Shown here one piece after another: positions 27,788 to 36,382 of a stretch of 64,000 nucleotides of DNA. The notes beneath the pieces are model-generated. The model ran no database searches. It was given only the letters and a program-made list of their open reading frames with translations, and had not been told where the DNA came from. A program made the translations under genes and the position numbers. Position 1 is the first letter of the stretch; the number at the start of each line of letters is the position of its first letter. The DNA is from Sorangium cellulosum (lineage in GTDB: Bacteria > Myxococcota_A > Polyangia > Polyangiales > Polyangiaceae). The DNA lies in contig DYPH01000015.1 in the NCBI GenBank assembly GCA_020720045.1, forward strand, positions 1-64,000. The letters run 5' to 3'.

Positions 27788-28807
27788 GTGCCGCCTTCCG
27801 CGTCTCTTCCGCTCGTCATGACCCTCGGTTGCCCAGGCGGGATCGGCCCCGAAGTCTCCGTGATCGCCGCCGCTCGCTACACGGGGCATCGTCGGCTCGT
27901 ACTCGTTGGAGACATCCATTCAGTGCAACATGCAGCAAAATGCTGCGCCCTCGACCCGGCGATGTTTGTCGAGATTCGCGCCCTCGCAGATGCCGTAGAT
28001 CCTGGAAAAATTGGAATATTTTCGCCGGCTCCACCGTTGACGGCGGAGGCGCTCACCCCTGGCCGATGGACGCCGGAGGGGGGGCGCGCCCAGCTCGCTT
28101 GGGTCGACGCGGCGATCGCCGCCGTCGCCGGCGATGAAGCGGCGGCGATGATTACCGGACCGGTCTGCAAGGAGGCGGTCGTCGCCGGTGGTATGCCCGA
28201 ATTTCGGGGTCATACCGAGCACTTGGCGAAGGCTCTCGGCGCCGACGAGGTCGTCATGGCGTTCTGGAGCCCCCGGCTCCTTACGAGCCTCGTGACGACC
28301 CACCTGCCGCTCGCTGCGGTGCCGGCTGCTGTGACCGAAGAATCGGTGCAATCTGCAATCTTCTGGACGGCGCGTCTCTTGGCGACGCTCGGCGGTACGG
28401 CGCTCCCGATCGCCGTCTGCGGTCTCAATCCCCACGCGGGGGAGCACGGATTGATCGGCGATGACGAAACTCGCATTGAAGCGGGCATTGTTCGCGCGAA
28501 AGAGCGCCTTCAAGCCTGCGGAGATGCGGTCGCGGCAGCAATCCCCATCGTCGGTCCGATCGGGGCCGAGACCGTCTTCCGCGTCGGCGCCGACGGCGGT
28601 TTTTCCGCGGCAATCGCCATGTATCACGACCAGGCGACGATCCCGATGAAGCTCCTCGGCTTCGGCGACGCCGTGAATATCAGTCTTGGATTGCCGAAAA
28701 TTCGGACGAGCGTCGATCACGGAACCGGCTACGACCGTGCCGGAAAAGGCATCGCCGATGCTCGCGGCATGGAAGCGGCACTCGCCCTCGCGGCACGCCT
28801 CGCGTAG
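27788..28807 (+). CDS. pdxA: 4-hydroxythreonine-4-phosphate dehydrogenase (PdxA)
   Basis: A 339-residue NAD-dependent enzyme that oxidises 4-phosphohydroxythreonine in the DXP-dependent pyridoxal phosphate pathway. The start GTG has GAGGAG 5 nt upstream. Visible motifs include TLGCPGGIGPEV, ITGPVCKEAV, FRGHTEHLA, and the metal-ligand segments TTHLPL, AMYHDQATIPMK and SVDHGTGYDRAGKGIA. Length fits. PdxA-like paralogues act on other 4-phosphorylated acids, so a role outside B6 synthesis cannot be excluded; pdxJ is not in the window. It converges on the 126-residue membrane protein gene. Confidence 0.9.
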   Translation: MPPSASLPLVMTLGCPGGIGPEVSVIAAARYTGHRRLVLVGDIHSVQHAAKCCALDPAMFVEIRALADAVDPGKIGIFSPAPPLTAEALTPGRWTPEGGRAQLAWVDAAIAAVAGDEAAAMITGPVCKEAVVAGGMPEFRGHTEHLAKALGADEVVMAFWSPRLLTSLVTTHLPLAAVPAAVTEESVQSAIFWTARLLATLGGTALPIAVCGLNPHAGEHGLIGDDETRIEAGIVRAKERLQACGDAVAAAIPIVGPIGAETVFRVGADGGFSAAIAMYHDQATIPMKLLGFGDAVNISLGLPKIRTSVDHGTGYDRAGKGIADARGMEAALALAARLA

Positions 28808-28811
28808 CCTT

Positions 28812-29192
28812 TTAGTGACTGCCGTGGCGGCCGAAGAGGCCCCAGAACAGCAGCCCGAGGAGGAGTAGGCAGACGGCCCCCACCAGTAAGTTCGCAGACT
28901 TTGTGGGCTTTTCGACGCGTGGGAGCTTGCTCTCTTGGAGGAGTGCCATCGCGGCGCCGAAAAGGGCATCAATGCGCTTCTTCGCGTAGTCGGCGCGGGC
29001 CGGGTCGCTTTCGCGCACCTTCCGGTAGCGACCGCCAAGCTCGGGGAGGAGGCCGCTTCGCGCGGCGAACTCCAGGGCGGCAGCGTGGGCCTTTTCGTCG
29101 TCCCACCGGGCCTCTACGTTCGCCCAAAGGGTCTCAAAGGCAGCCATTTTCGCGTCGGCGGGCGCTTCTGAAGCTTCGTGTTCCGTCGTCAT
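28812..29192 (-). CDS. Small protein with C-terminal membrane anchor
   Basis: A 126-residue protein of unknown function. Residues 1-90 are charged and helical ([29 protein letters not shown]...[32 protein letters not shown]), and one hydrophobic helix (about 100-120, [21 protein letters not shown]) anchors it in the membrane with the bulk in the cytoplasm. The helical part resembles short hypothetical proteins seen in myxobacteria. Its ATG overlaps the dtd stop (ATGA), so it is translationally coupled to dtd. Confidence 0.7.
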   Translation of the reverse strand: MTTEHEASEAPADAKMAAFETLWANVEARWDDEKAHAAALEFAARSGLLPELGGRYRKVRESDPARADYAKKRIDALFGAAMALLQESKLPRVEKPTKSANLLVGAVCLLLLGLLFWGLFGRHGSH

Positions 29193-29632
29193 CGCGCGCG
29201 CGAGTCCAGAAGCAACGTGACGGGGCCGTCGTTGACCAGATGCACGTCCATGGTCGCGCGGAACCGCCCAGTCTCCACGCTGAGCGACCTGCGCGCCTCT
29301 TCGACAAATTGTGTATAGTGCATGTTTGCCTCTTCGGGCGGGGCGGCGCCGTCAAAATTGGGTCGTCGCCCCTTGCGGACGTCGGCAAAGAGCGTGAATT
29401 GACTGACGACGAGCAGCGACCCACCGCCATCGACGACGCTCTTGTCCATCTTCCCCGCCTCGTTTTCGAAGATGCGGAGGCCGAGAATCTTCTCGAGCAA
29501 CCAGCGGCGATCGTCGTCGGTGTCCCCTTTGCCGACGCCGAGGAGGACGAGGAGGCCGTGGGAAATCGCCCCGGTGACTTCGCCGGCGACCTCCACACGC
29601 GCACTCTTCACCCGCTGCAGGTGGGCACGCAC
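29189..29632 (-). CDS. dtd: D-aminoacyl-tRNA deacylase
   Basis: A 147-residue cytoplasmic editing enzyme that removes D-amino acids (and glycine from tRNA-Ala) mischarged on tRNA. The two conserved active-site motifs are present: [10 protein letters not shown] and [10 protein letters not shown], the latter carrying the cross-subunit Gly-Pro. It starts [15 protein letters not shown], the normal N-terminus, and its length is right. The start is GTG, overlapping the stop of the CxxC-repeat gene by one base (TAGTG). Confidence 0.97.
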   Translation of the reverse strand: MRAHLQRVKSARVEVAGEVTGAISHGLLVLLGVGKGDTDDDRRWLLEKILGLRIFENEAGKMDKSVVDGGGSLLVVSQFTLFADVRKGRRPNFDGAAPPEEANMHYTQFVEEARRSLSVETGRFRATMDVHLVNDGPVTLLLDSRAR

Positions 29633-30072
29633 TAGGCGCTCGCGCTCGCCGGGGTGCGGTCGATACGAAGCTCTTTCTCGAGCTGTTTCACGATCTTAAA
29701 CCACTCGTCACGCGGGTAGGGGACGTTCAGAATATGGAAGTCCTTCTTCGCGAGCCCGACGCAGCCAAAGCAGTAGGTGCAGTCGCTGCAACCGATCGAT
29801 TTGGTAAGGTAGGCGGAGCGGACGCAACGCTCACAGTCGACGCAGTGCTGGCATTGCAGGCACTGCTTGGCGCGAATGCAGTGGGACGAGTCGCGGGTGT
29901 CGTCACAGTCGCGGCAGTAGGTACAGCGGGAGCAGTTCTTCGAGCCGACGCAGAAGGTGCAGTCCTGGCACCCTTCGCAGCGATCGCAGGCGTAGCAGCC
30001 GGTATTGGCCTTCTGGCTCGTGGCGTCGGCGAGGAGCTTGCGGAAAGAGTTTTCGAAGTCGGCGCGGTTCAC
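29632..30072 (-). CDS. CxxC-repeat cysteine-rich protein
   Basis: A 146-residue protein with 20 Cys, most of them spaced every third residue (C-x2-C-x2-C), between residues about 25 and 110. The N-terminus reads [19 protein letters not shown] and the C-terminus is the conserved-looking [35 protein letters not shown]. Similar short proteins occur in myxobacteria and are usually unannotated. The Cys array could bind several Zn or Fe/S ions or be disulfide-rich; there is no signal peptide, so metal binding in the cytoplasm is likelier. The GTG start at 30072 is preferred over a TTG at 30162. First gene of an operon with dtd. Confidence 0.75.
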   Translation of the reverse strand: MNRADFENSFRKLLADATSQKANTGCYACDRCEGCQDCTFCVGSKNCSRCTYCRDCDDTRDSSHCIRAKQCLQCQHCVDCERCVRSAYLTKSIGCSDCTYCFGCVGLAKKDFHILNVPYPRDEWFKIVKQLEKELRIDRTPASASA

Positions 30073-30240
30073 GGTCCCGAAGTGCCGAATGCCGCCGCAA
30101 GACGCAAGCAGAGAACGCGGCCGCTGCCCACGACCGCTTTTTTTCGTCGTCGCGCTCGCCAAGTGTGTAGGCGTGTGCGGTCGAAGTTTTACTTTTTGTA
30201 CGTGAATTCAGCGGTTTGAAGAAAAGTGCTGCGGTGAATT

Positions 30241-30249
30241 TGGTACAAT
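30241..30249 (+). promoter_or_regulatory. Extended -10 promoter before the M15-like gene
   Basis: TGGTACAAT is an extended -10 element (TGn plus TACAAT). No good -35 is seen at 17 bp, as is common for extended -10 promoters. Initiation here would give a leader of about 50 nt containing the hairpin at 30272-30295. The rest of the 234-bp gap (30073-30306) shows no gene. Confidence 0.55.
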
Positions 30250-30271
30250 GTCGGAGTATGTAGGATAACGG

Positions 30272-30297
30272 CTCCACTGCCTGGGAGCAGTGGAGGA
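30272..30297 (+). promoter_or_regulatory. Leader hairpin that covers the Shine-Dalgarno
   Basis: Perfect 9-bp arms CTCCACTGC (30272-30280) and GCAGTGGAG (30287-30295) with a 6-nt loop. The Shine-Dalgarno GGAGGA (30292-30297) overlaps the 3' arm, so the folded leader would hide four of its six bases. It lies 9 nt before the ATG at 30307. Confidence 0.6.
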
Positions 30298-30306
30298 TTT
30301 TCCGAA

Positions 30307-31518
30307 ATGAAGCCGATTGCATCTCTGTTCACGCTCGCTCTCGTCGCCATGGTCCCGACCTGGGCTCTCGCCGACACCCACGCTTCGAGCCGCGAAGCGA
30401 CCCACCACACCTCGAAGAAGGACGCGCCGGCTTCGAAGACCAAGGTCGCTGCAAAGGTCGCCCCGAAGAAGCACGGTCTCGACAAGGTCGCCCTCAAGCG
30501 CGCCATTGACCACGCGCTGACCGAGCGCCACGCCGAGACCCACACGGAGCCGACGGAAATCGAGCTCGCAAAGCTCTCTGACGATGCGCGCCTGGAGGCT
30601 CTTCCGAAGCCGAAGTCGCTCATGAAGGTGTCTGCGAAGAAGGAAATTCGCTCGTCGACGAAGGACGAAAAGTCCTCGGAGAAGACGGTGAAGGCCCATC
30701 ACGCGAAGGACGTTCTCCCGTCCAACAAACACGAAAAGGTCGCCCCGAAGCACGAAGGCACCGAGAAGTCAGACAAGAAAGAGTCGGCCTCGAAGAAGCA
30801 CTCTTCCGCGAAAGACGTTCCGGCGGACGGCAAGATCGTGAAGGTCGCCGCGAAGACGGAAATCGGCGAAAAGCCGGCTTCCCGTGGCAAAGTTGCGGCG
30901 AGCGCCGCCGATGAAGTCGGCCCCGACATGACCGGACGCTGCGGTCTCGATCTCGTCCTCCGCCACGAAGGCAAGGAAGAAATCGTTCCGGTAAAGACCT
31001 GTGACGGGAAGCTTGTCGCCGGCGCCCTTGATAAAGTCGCCGTCCTTGTTGGCGAAGCCAAGGGGCGCGACGGCCTCGATCCGCGCCTGCTGACCCGCAT
31101 CGGCGAAATGGCGGCCCATTTCGGCAAGAAGGGGAAGCTCCCGGAGATTGAAATTCTCGGTGGCGCCAAGAATGCAAACTCGGCGATGCACAAGGACGGT
31201 CGCGCCCTCGACGTCCGCTTCGTCGGGGTCAAGAACGAGGACGTCGCGACGTTCTGCAAGACCCTTGAAGACACCGGTTGTGGCTTCTACCCGAACGGCA
31301 AGTTCGTCCATGTCGACGTCCGCGACGCGGGCACCGGCAAGGTCAGCTGGATCGACGTCGCCGCCCCCGGCGAAGCGCCCCGTTACGTCGCAAACTTTGG
31401 CGAAAAACCGGCAAAGAACGAGACTGCTGACAAGGCGGAAAAGCGCGTCGCCCCGAAGGCGGAGAAGCGCGACGGCAAGTCGATCTCCACGAAGACGGCG
31501 AAGAAGAACGACGCCTGA
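30307..31518 (+). CDS. Exported M15-like (DUF882/YcbK-type) protein with Lys-rich region
   Basis: A 403-residue exported protein. The signal peptide MKPIASLFTLALVAMVPTWALA is cleaved near residue 22. Residues about 25-200 are Lys/Ala/Ser-rich and low complexity (repeats such as KDEKSSEKTVKAHHAKD), probably binding peptidoglycan or other anionic polymers. The C-terminal domain (about 210-355) resembles the DUF882/M15 peptidase group: NSAMHKDGRALDVRFVGV supplies the His and Asp, and GKFVHVDVRD the second His. It is likely a periplasmic or cell-wall-remodelling protein; activity is inferred. A very Lys-rich tail (355-403) follows. Its leader has a promoter and hairpin, and a strong terminator follows, so it is probably a single-gene unit. 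Confidence 0.78.
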   Translation: MKPIASLFTLALVAMVPTWALADTHASSREATHHTSKKDAPASKTKVAAKVAPKKHGLDKVALKRAIDHALTERHAETHTEPTEIELAKLSDDARLEALPKPKSLMKVSAKKEIRSSTKDEKSSEKTVKAHHAKDVLPSNKHEKVAPKHEGTEKSDKKESASKKHSSAKDVPADGKIVKVAAKTEIGEKPASRGKVAASAADEVGPDMTGRCGLDLVLRHEGKEEIVPVKTCDGKLVAGALDKVAVLVGEAKGRDGLDPRLLTRIGEMAAHFGKKGKLPEIEILGGAKNANSAMHKDGRALDVRFVGVKNEDVATFCKTLEDTGCGFYPNGKFVHVDVRDAGTGKVSWIDVAAPGEAPRYVANFGEKPAKNETADKAEKRVAPKAEKRDGKSISTKTAKKNDA

Positions 31519-31581
31519 GAGCTTCACACTTGTGACCGCTTAGACTCGCTTAGCATCGAACGGAAAATAACCCTCCCAGGG

Positions 31582-31620
31582 CCCGAGACTCTTCTTTGAA
31601 GGGTCTCGGGTTTTCCTTTT
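31582..31620 (+). terminator. Strong Rho-independent terminator
   Basis: Long stem (arms CCCGAGACTCTTC and GAAGGGTCTCGGG, one mismatch) with a 3-nt loop, followed by TTTTCCTTTT, 63 bp after the stop of the M15-like gene. Confidence 0.95.
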
Positions 31621-31643
31621 GAAGGGCGACAACTTACAGCGAA

Positions 31644-32546
31644 TTAAAAGGCCTCGCGCTCGCTCCGCGCGAGGGCGAACCGCACGAGGCGACCCACCTC
31701 CTCGGTGCTGTCGATCTGCGGGAGGTGGCCAGCTGTCGGCAATTCCACGCGAATTGCGCCCGGAATGCGCTTCACGAGCTCTTTCGACACATGACTCGGC
31801 ACAAGGTGATCGCGCCCGCAGTCGACGATCGTGACCGGCGCCTGGATCTGCGACAACCACGGAACCGGCTCGCCGAGATCGAGCTTTCGCCCCAAGCGCT
31901 TGAAGTAGTGAACGCGCCCTTCAATCGTCCACGGATCGAAATAGCCACCGACGTCCTGATCGGAAACCGGATGCCCGTTCGGAAAAGCGATCCGCGCGAG
32001 GAGCGTCCGGCGGAGCCCGGGGAGACTTGCCACAAGTGTCGCAATTCCTTCGACACGTGGGAGAAAAAGCGGGGCGAACGCGGCAGGTGGCAGGAACGGA
32101 ACGCCGACGGAACCGAGCAAGAGCATCCCGGTCACCCGCGAGGCGTATTTCGCGCCGAGCCCGAGGGCGGTCCCGCCGCCGAGCGAACTGGCCACGAGGA
32201 AGGCGCGCGGAATTTCGTGGACGTCCATGTATTCGCGGACGACGTCGGCGAGGTCGCCCATCGTGAGGGCCACCTCGTCCGGCGTATCCGAAAGCCCGTG
32301 GCCGGGCATGTCGATGGCGATCGTCCGGAACTCCCCCTCGAGGTGCCGTTGGAGTCGTCGCCAGGTCGAGGCGTTGTCCGAGTAGCCGTGAAGGAGAAGC
32401 AGCGGCGGATGTTCGCTTTTCTCCGGGCCGCGAACGACGACATGCAGACGCCCCCGGCTGCTCTCCCAGAACTCGCCCCGCGTGCGCTGGCGACGTGCAT
32501 CTTCGAGGGTGAGCCGCGGGGCGGACGGGAGCGTCGGGAAGGCCAT
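31644..32546 (-). CDS. Alpha/beta-hydrolase
   Basis: A 300-residue alpha/beta-hydrolase of the type that includes esterases and epoxide or haloalkane-like hydrolases. Visible elements: oxyanion motif LLLLHGYSDNASTW, AIDMPGHGLSD, nucleophile elbow FLVASSLGGG (Ala in place of the first Gly), catalytic Asp in VDCGRDHLVP, and His in TAGHLPQID. There is no signal peptide. The ATG at 32546 is chosen because the preceding codons look untranslated. It lies 44 bp after the rhodanese-MoeB gene on the same strand and may be the last gene of that group. The substrate is unknown. Confidence 0.82.
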   Translation of the reverse strand: MAFPTLPSAPRLTLEDARRQRTRGEFWESSRGRLHVVVRGPEKSEHPPLLLLHGYSDNASTWRRLQRHLEGEFRTIAIDMPGHGLSDTPDEVALTMGDLADVVREYMDVHEIPRAFLVASSLGGGTALGLGAKYASRVTGMLLLGSVGVPFLPPAAFAPLFLPRVEGIATLVASLPGLRRTLLARIAFPNGHPVSDQDVGGYFDPWTIEGRVHYFKRLGRKLDLGEPVPWLSQIQAPVTIVDCGRDHLVPSHVSKELVKRIPGAIRVELPTAGHLPQIDSTEEVGRLVRFALARSEREAF

Positions 32547-32590
32547 CTTCCGTCCGCTACCAAACGAGGGTGAGTTCTGTCGAGGAACGC

Positions 32591-33574
32591 TCACGCCGCA
32601 GAACAGATGCATCCTACACGGGCACCAAAACGGAAGCGTTGCGTCTCCAGGCGGACGGCGTCGTAGGTGACCAACGTCTCGACGAGGGGCGACCCGAGCC
32701 CGAGCAACTGCTTCAGCGCCTCAGTGGCGAGCATCGACCCAAGAATGCCGACGACCCCCCCGAGTACGCCCGCCTCCGCACAGTTGGCGCCGAGGATCCC
32801 TTCGGTAGGCGAAGGAAATAGGCAGCGATAACAGGCGTTTCCGGGGGCGAACACGGCAAGCTGCCCGGTCATGCGGTGGACGCTGCCGTGAATCCAGGGG
32901 ATTCGATGTAAAATGCAGGCATCGTTGATGGCGTAGCGAGCGGCGAAGTTGTCGCTCCCGTCGACGACGAGATCGTGGTCAGCCAGGAGCACGGCCGCGT
33001 TTGTTGCCGACACCATTTCCGGAACCGTCCGCACCGAACTTTCCGGATTGAGGGCGAGCAGGCGTTCGGCGCCGCTTTCGACCTTTGGCCGGCCGAGGGA
33101 GGCGGTGTCGTGAAGGATTTGGCGGTGAAGGTTCGAAACTTCGACGCGGTCGCCGTCGATGAGGGTGATCGTCCCGACGCCAGCGGCGGCAAGGTAGAGG
33201 GCGACCGGCGATCCGAGGCCCCCGGCGCCGACGACAACCACACGCGATTGCTTCAGTTTTTCCTGCCCGGCGACGCCGACGCCCGGCAGTCGGACTTGGC
33301 GCGAATACCGAAGGGCCGCGTTGGAGAGCGCTGCGCCGCGTTCGTCCATGTGGGTCTCAGCCACGACGGCATCAAAGCCAGCTTCGGCAAGGAGTACCAC
33401 GGCGCGTGCCGCCCGCCCGCCGCGCGCACAAATGACGGTCAAGGGCCGATCCCGCGGAATAGTCCCTTCACGAATCGCCTCAGCAATGGTCCCGAGCGGG
33501 ACCGAGATCGCGTCGGACAAATGCCCTTCGGAAAACTCTTCCGGATCGCGAACGTCGACGATCTGGCGAGTCAT
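32591..33574 (-). CDS. Rhodanese-MoeB/ThiF fusion (sulfur-carrier activating enzyme)
   Basis: A 327-residue protein with an N-terminal rhodanese domain (1-85; active Cys49 in TVICARGGRA) fused to a MoeB/ThiF E1-like domain (about 90-327). The E1 part has the ATP motif VVVVGAGGLGSPVA, the metal/nucleotide segment DGDRVEVSNLHRQI, GSDNFAARY, and the first zinc pair CYRC. The second pair appears as C-I-C at the very C-terminus instead of the usual CxxC. The expected role is adenylation and sulfuration of a sulfur carrier (MoaD, ThiS or CysO). The usual order in MoeZ-type enzymes is the reverse, E1 then rhodanese. Its ATG overlaps the kinase stop (ATGA). Confidence 0.85.
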   Translation of the reverse strand: MTRQIVDVRDPEEFSEGHLSDAISVPLGTIAEAIREGTIPRDRPLTVICARGGRAARAVVLLAEAGFDAVVAETHMDERGAALSNAALRYSRQVRLPGVGVAGQEKLKQSRVVVVGAGGLGSPVALYLAAAGVGTITLIDGDRVEVSNLHRQILHDTASLGRPKVESGAERLLALNPESSVRTVPEMVSATNAAVLLADHDLVVDGSDNFAARYAINDACILHRIPWIHGSVHRMTGQLAVFAPGNACYRCLFPSPTEGILGANCAEAGVLGGVVGILGSMLATEALKQLLGLGSPLVETLVTYDAVRLETQRFRFGARVGCICSAA

Positions 33575-34932
33575 CCGCCGATCCCTGTTTCGGCGAGGTA
33601 TTGAAGCACCGCCTGCGCGTCGTCGAAAGGCTCGATTTTGGTGGGGTTTCCGCCGACCATTCGCCCCAACATCCGTGCGACAAAAGGGCTGTGCGCGCGA
33701 CGGAGTTCGGCGTCCCCGGCGGCGGCGAGGACGTCTTCGACGAGTCGCCCGAGGCCGTAGATATCGTCGCGGGGGTGGGCCGGCGCGCCGGCGGCGCGGT
33801 CCGGGCTGACGTAGCCAAGGGAGCCGCCGGGGCTCGCCTCACCCGCCCGTCGGGCGATGCCGAAGTCGGCGAGCCGTACGCCGTCGCCGTTGGGGAGAAG
33901 CACGTTAGCCGGCTTGACATCGAGGTGGACCCACCCGTCGCGATGCACCCCTGCTAGCGCCGCAACGAGCGGGACGAGCCAGCGGCGCATCGGGAGTAAC
34001 GGTTGGAAATCCTTGGCTCGAATGCGGTCGCGGATCGCCCCCTTCGCGCACCACTCAAGAGCGAGCCAGCCGGAGTCGAGGGAGACGTCGTAGACGCGGA
34101 GGACCGACGGGCTGGCGAAGCGGGAGGCGACGCGCGCTTCGTGGAGGAGCTGATCGCGATCGCGTTCCGGTGCATGATACACCTTTAAGGCGACCTTCCG
34201 GCCGAGGCGCGCTTCGTCGGCTTCGTAGACGGCCCCCGCGCCGCCGCGCGCGATCTCGCGGACGAGCCGATAGGGGGCCTCCGGCGCCGACGTAAGCAAG
34301 GTCCCCTCGCGAGAGCCGCCGCCTCGAGGTGCATCGGCCCATCCGAGGAGGGCGCGGAGGCGGGCGTGTCGCTCGCGGGCCCCAGGAAAATCCCAGGCGA
34401 CGAGCAGCGCGCGCTCGACGTGGGCCACCGCGCCGGCGAGGTCTCCCCGTTCGGTGAGTGCGTCGGCGGCGAGGAGGTGGGCCTCCGGCGAGGTCGCCCC
34501 TTCGAGCAGCGTCGCAACCGGCGATGGCTCTCCGCGTTCCAAGAAGGCCGCCGCCGTCGCGATCCGGAGCGCCGAATCGCCGGTTCCGCCGGTCCCGGAG
34601 CCGTTCGTGAGCGCGTCGAGAATCGTGGAGAGTGCACGCATCTCGTCACGGGTCCCTCGGAGTGCTTGAAATTGGGCGAGGGCACGCGAAAAATCCTGGC
34701 GTTCAAGTGCGGCGGCGAGAAGCACGACGGCGTCGCCGGCATGGGGGTCGGCCGCTTTGGCGGACGGGTGTGCGACGGGGGAGTGCTCGAAAGATGTAGT
34801 ATTCCGCATACTTGGCGGTCCATCGAGGAATGCATCGACCGCCTCGCGACCGGCACGATCGTCGTCGTCTTCGCTCGGCGCAACGACCGCCGGCTCCTCT
34901 TTTTTCCCGCGAAGAAAATCCCAGAAGCCCAT
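33571..34932 (-). CDS. Ser/Thr protein kinase with N-terminal helical region
   Basis: A 453-residue soluble Hanks-type kinase. The kinase domain fills residues about 221-450: glycine loop GGAGAVYEA (230-238), ATP-binding Lys250 in VALKVY, catalytic loop HLDVKPANVLL (H336-L-D338, in place of HRD), and DFG at 356-358. GYVSPDRA stands where APE is usual. Residues 1-220 are mostly helical and Ala-rich with TPR-like pairs; the first residues GFWDFLRGKK resemble the start of the neighbouring FHA protein. No transmembrane segment. The ATG has GAGGGG 6 nt upstream. Organised FHA/TPR protein - kinase - rhodanese-MoeB, with a 13-bp gap and a 4-bp overlap, so likely one operon. Confidence 0.9.
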   Translation of the reverse strand: MGFWDFLRGKKEEPAVVAPSEDDDDRAGREAVDAFLDGPPSMRNTTSFEHSPVAHPSAKAADPHAGDAVVLLAAALERQDFSRALAQFQALRGTRDEMRALSTILDALTNGSGTGGTGDSALRIATAAAFLERGEPSPVATLLEGATSPEAHLLAADALTERGDLAGAVAHVERALLVAWDFPGARERHARLRALLGWADAPRGGGSREGTLLTSAPEAPYRLVREIARGGAGAVYEADEARLGRKVALKVYHAPERDRDQLLHEARVASRFASPSVLRVYDVSLDSGWLALEWCAKGAIRDRIRAKDFQPLLPMRRWLVPLVAALAGVHRDGWVHLDVKPANVLLPNGDGVRLADFGIARRAGEASPGGSLGYVSPDRAAGAPAHPRDDIYGLGRLVEDVLAAAGDAELRRAHSPFVARMLGRMVGGNPTKIEPFDDAQAVLQYLAETGIGG

Positions 34933-34945
34933 CGGTTTCCCCTCG

Positions 34946-36127
34946 CTAGAGCACTTCGACGATCGAGAGAGCCGTCTCACCGTCCCGCCCGGCGGTGAGC
35001 GCATCGCCGACGAGGAGGGTGGTTGCAGGATGCATCGATAGACCGCCGATCGCCGGGCTGGGGGTCGTCCCGTGGAGTTCCAGCCAGTCGTCGACGCCGA
35101 GCACCATCTTCCAGTCGCCGAGCCCAATGTTCAAGGGGCCCAGCGGCACGACCCACGTTTCGCCAGCGATGCTCAACTCATAGGCGCCTGGGAAGAGCGG
35201 CGACGGGGCAATGGTGAGGGGAACTTCGCCCCCGAGCTTGAGTTCGCCGCCCAGAGCCTCCACTTCAAGGGGGGCGGCGAGGGGCAGCCCACGAAACCGA
35301 GTGCCGTTTCGCGACCCGAGGTCGCGGACGGTCACCTTGCCCCGAACGCGTGCAATCTGCAGGTGTCGCCGGGAAATGGCCTGCGAGGGGACGAGGAGCG
35401 TCCCCTCGGTACGACCAATGACGATTTCGTCGCCAAAAAGGACTCGAAATGGACGCCCCAACAGCGCGATTTTCACGCGCGGCCCGAGGGCGCGCTTTCC
35501 GCGCAGCGCGCGAAGGGTCGTCTCTACGGCAACCTCCGACGTCGCGCTTTCTGCAACGATTTTCGTCGCCAGCGAGTACGCGTCCCGGCGAAGGCCGACG
35601 GAAATCAGTTCTTCAATCTGGTGGGCGACGCGTTTCTTTTCCTCGCTCGCTTTGCGTGTATCTGCCTCCGCACCAAGTAGATTTTCGAGGGAGTCAATAT
35701 CGCCCGCGAGCATCAACGCTCGCGCTTCGCCTTCCTTGTCGCCCGCCAACCGGAATGCGCGTGCCGCTTCGGCGCCATCGCCGATCGCCTCGAGCTCGGC
35801 GGCTGCCTCCCGGGCCTCATGGCGGGCAAGTGGCGAGAGCGGCGGGTCTCCGAGGAGCGCGATGGCGAAGGTCGCGCGGCGTCGGCGGGCTTCGGTGCGC
35901 GTCTCCGAGCCTTCCGGGGCGAGCCGTGCTGCTTGCGCGAAGAGCGTCAGTCGGGTCCGGATGTCGGGCTCCGACGCGGCCCGAAGAAGAAGCACGCGCG
36001 CCGCCTCCGCAGGGGCCGCCGCATTGACGTACTCCTCAACGGCCGCGCCAAAATCGCCGCGTAACTCGGCTTTTTTTGCGCGCTCAAGGGCTTTCCCCTT
36101 GCCGAAGAGGCCGTCGAAGAAACCCAC
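34946..36127 (-). CDS. TPR-like protein with FHA domain
   Basis: A 393-residue soluble protein. Residues 1-200 are Ala/Arg-rich helices, possibly TPR-like (RAKKAELRGDFGAAVEEYVNAAAPAEAARVLL). An FHA domain lies about 225-285, with IGRTEG, SQAISRRHLQIARV and DLGSRNGTRF, the residues that bind phosphothreonine. A further beta-rich segment of about 90 residues follows. FHA domains read phosphothreonine, and the next gene downstream is a kinase, so this is a natural kinase substrate or adaptor. The GTG start gives MGFFDGLFGKGKA, matching the kinase N-terminus MGFWDFLRGKKEE. No clear Shine-Dalgarno was found. Confidence 0.83.
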   Translation of the reverse strand: MGFFDGLFGKGKALERAKKAELRGDFGAAVEEYVNAAAPAEAARVLLLRAASEPDIRTRLTLFAQAARLAPEGSETRTEARRRRATFAIALLGDPPLSPLARHEAREAAAELEAIGDGAEAARAFRLAGDKEGEARALMLAGDIDSLENLLGAEADTRKASEEKKRVAHQIEELISVGLRRDAYSLATKIVAESATSEVAVETTLRALRGKRALGPRVKIALLGRPFRVLFGDEIVIGRTEGTLLVPSQAISRRHLQIARVRGKVTVRDLGSRNGTRFRGLPLAAPLEVEALGGELKLGGEVPLTIAPSPLFPGAYELSIAGETWVVPLGPLNIGLGDWKMVLGVDDWLELHGTTPSPAIGGLSMHPATTLLVGDALTAGRDGETALSIVEVL

Positions 36128-36382
36128 GATGGTCGCTACATACACGGTTTTCGCCGACGCGGCGCTCAAGACGCGCGCCGCTGGCCGACGCAACTCTCCA
36201 CGCGCACGCCTGCAAATTTCGGGTAAACTCCGCGCCCCTCAGGATCCGCGTTCGCCGCCGCGGCGCACGAAGGCGGGCCGCGGTCGTTGTGCACGCGCAC
36301 AGCCTCGCGAAGGTACTCAGGTAGGTAGCAAGACCCGGCCGTTCTTCCGGCCACGGTCACGAAGCGGGAAGGTGACACACGT

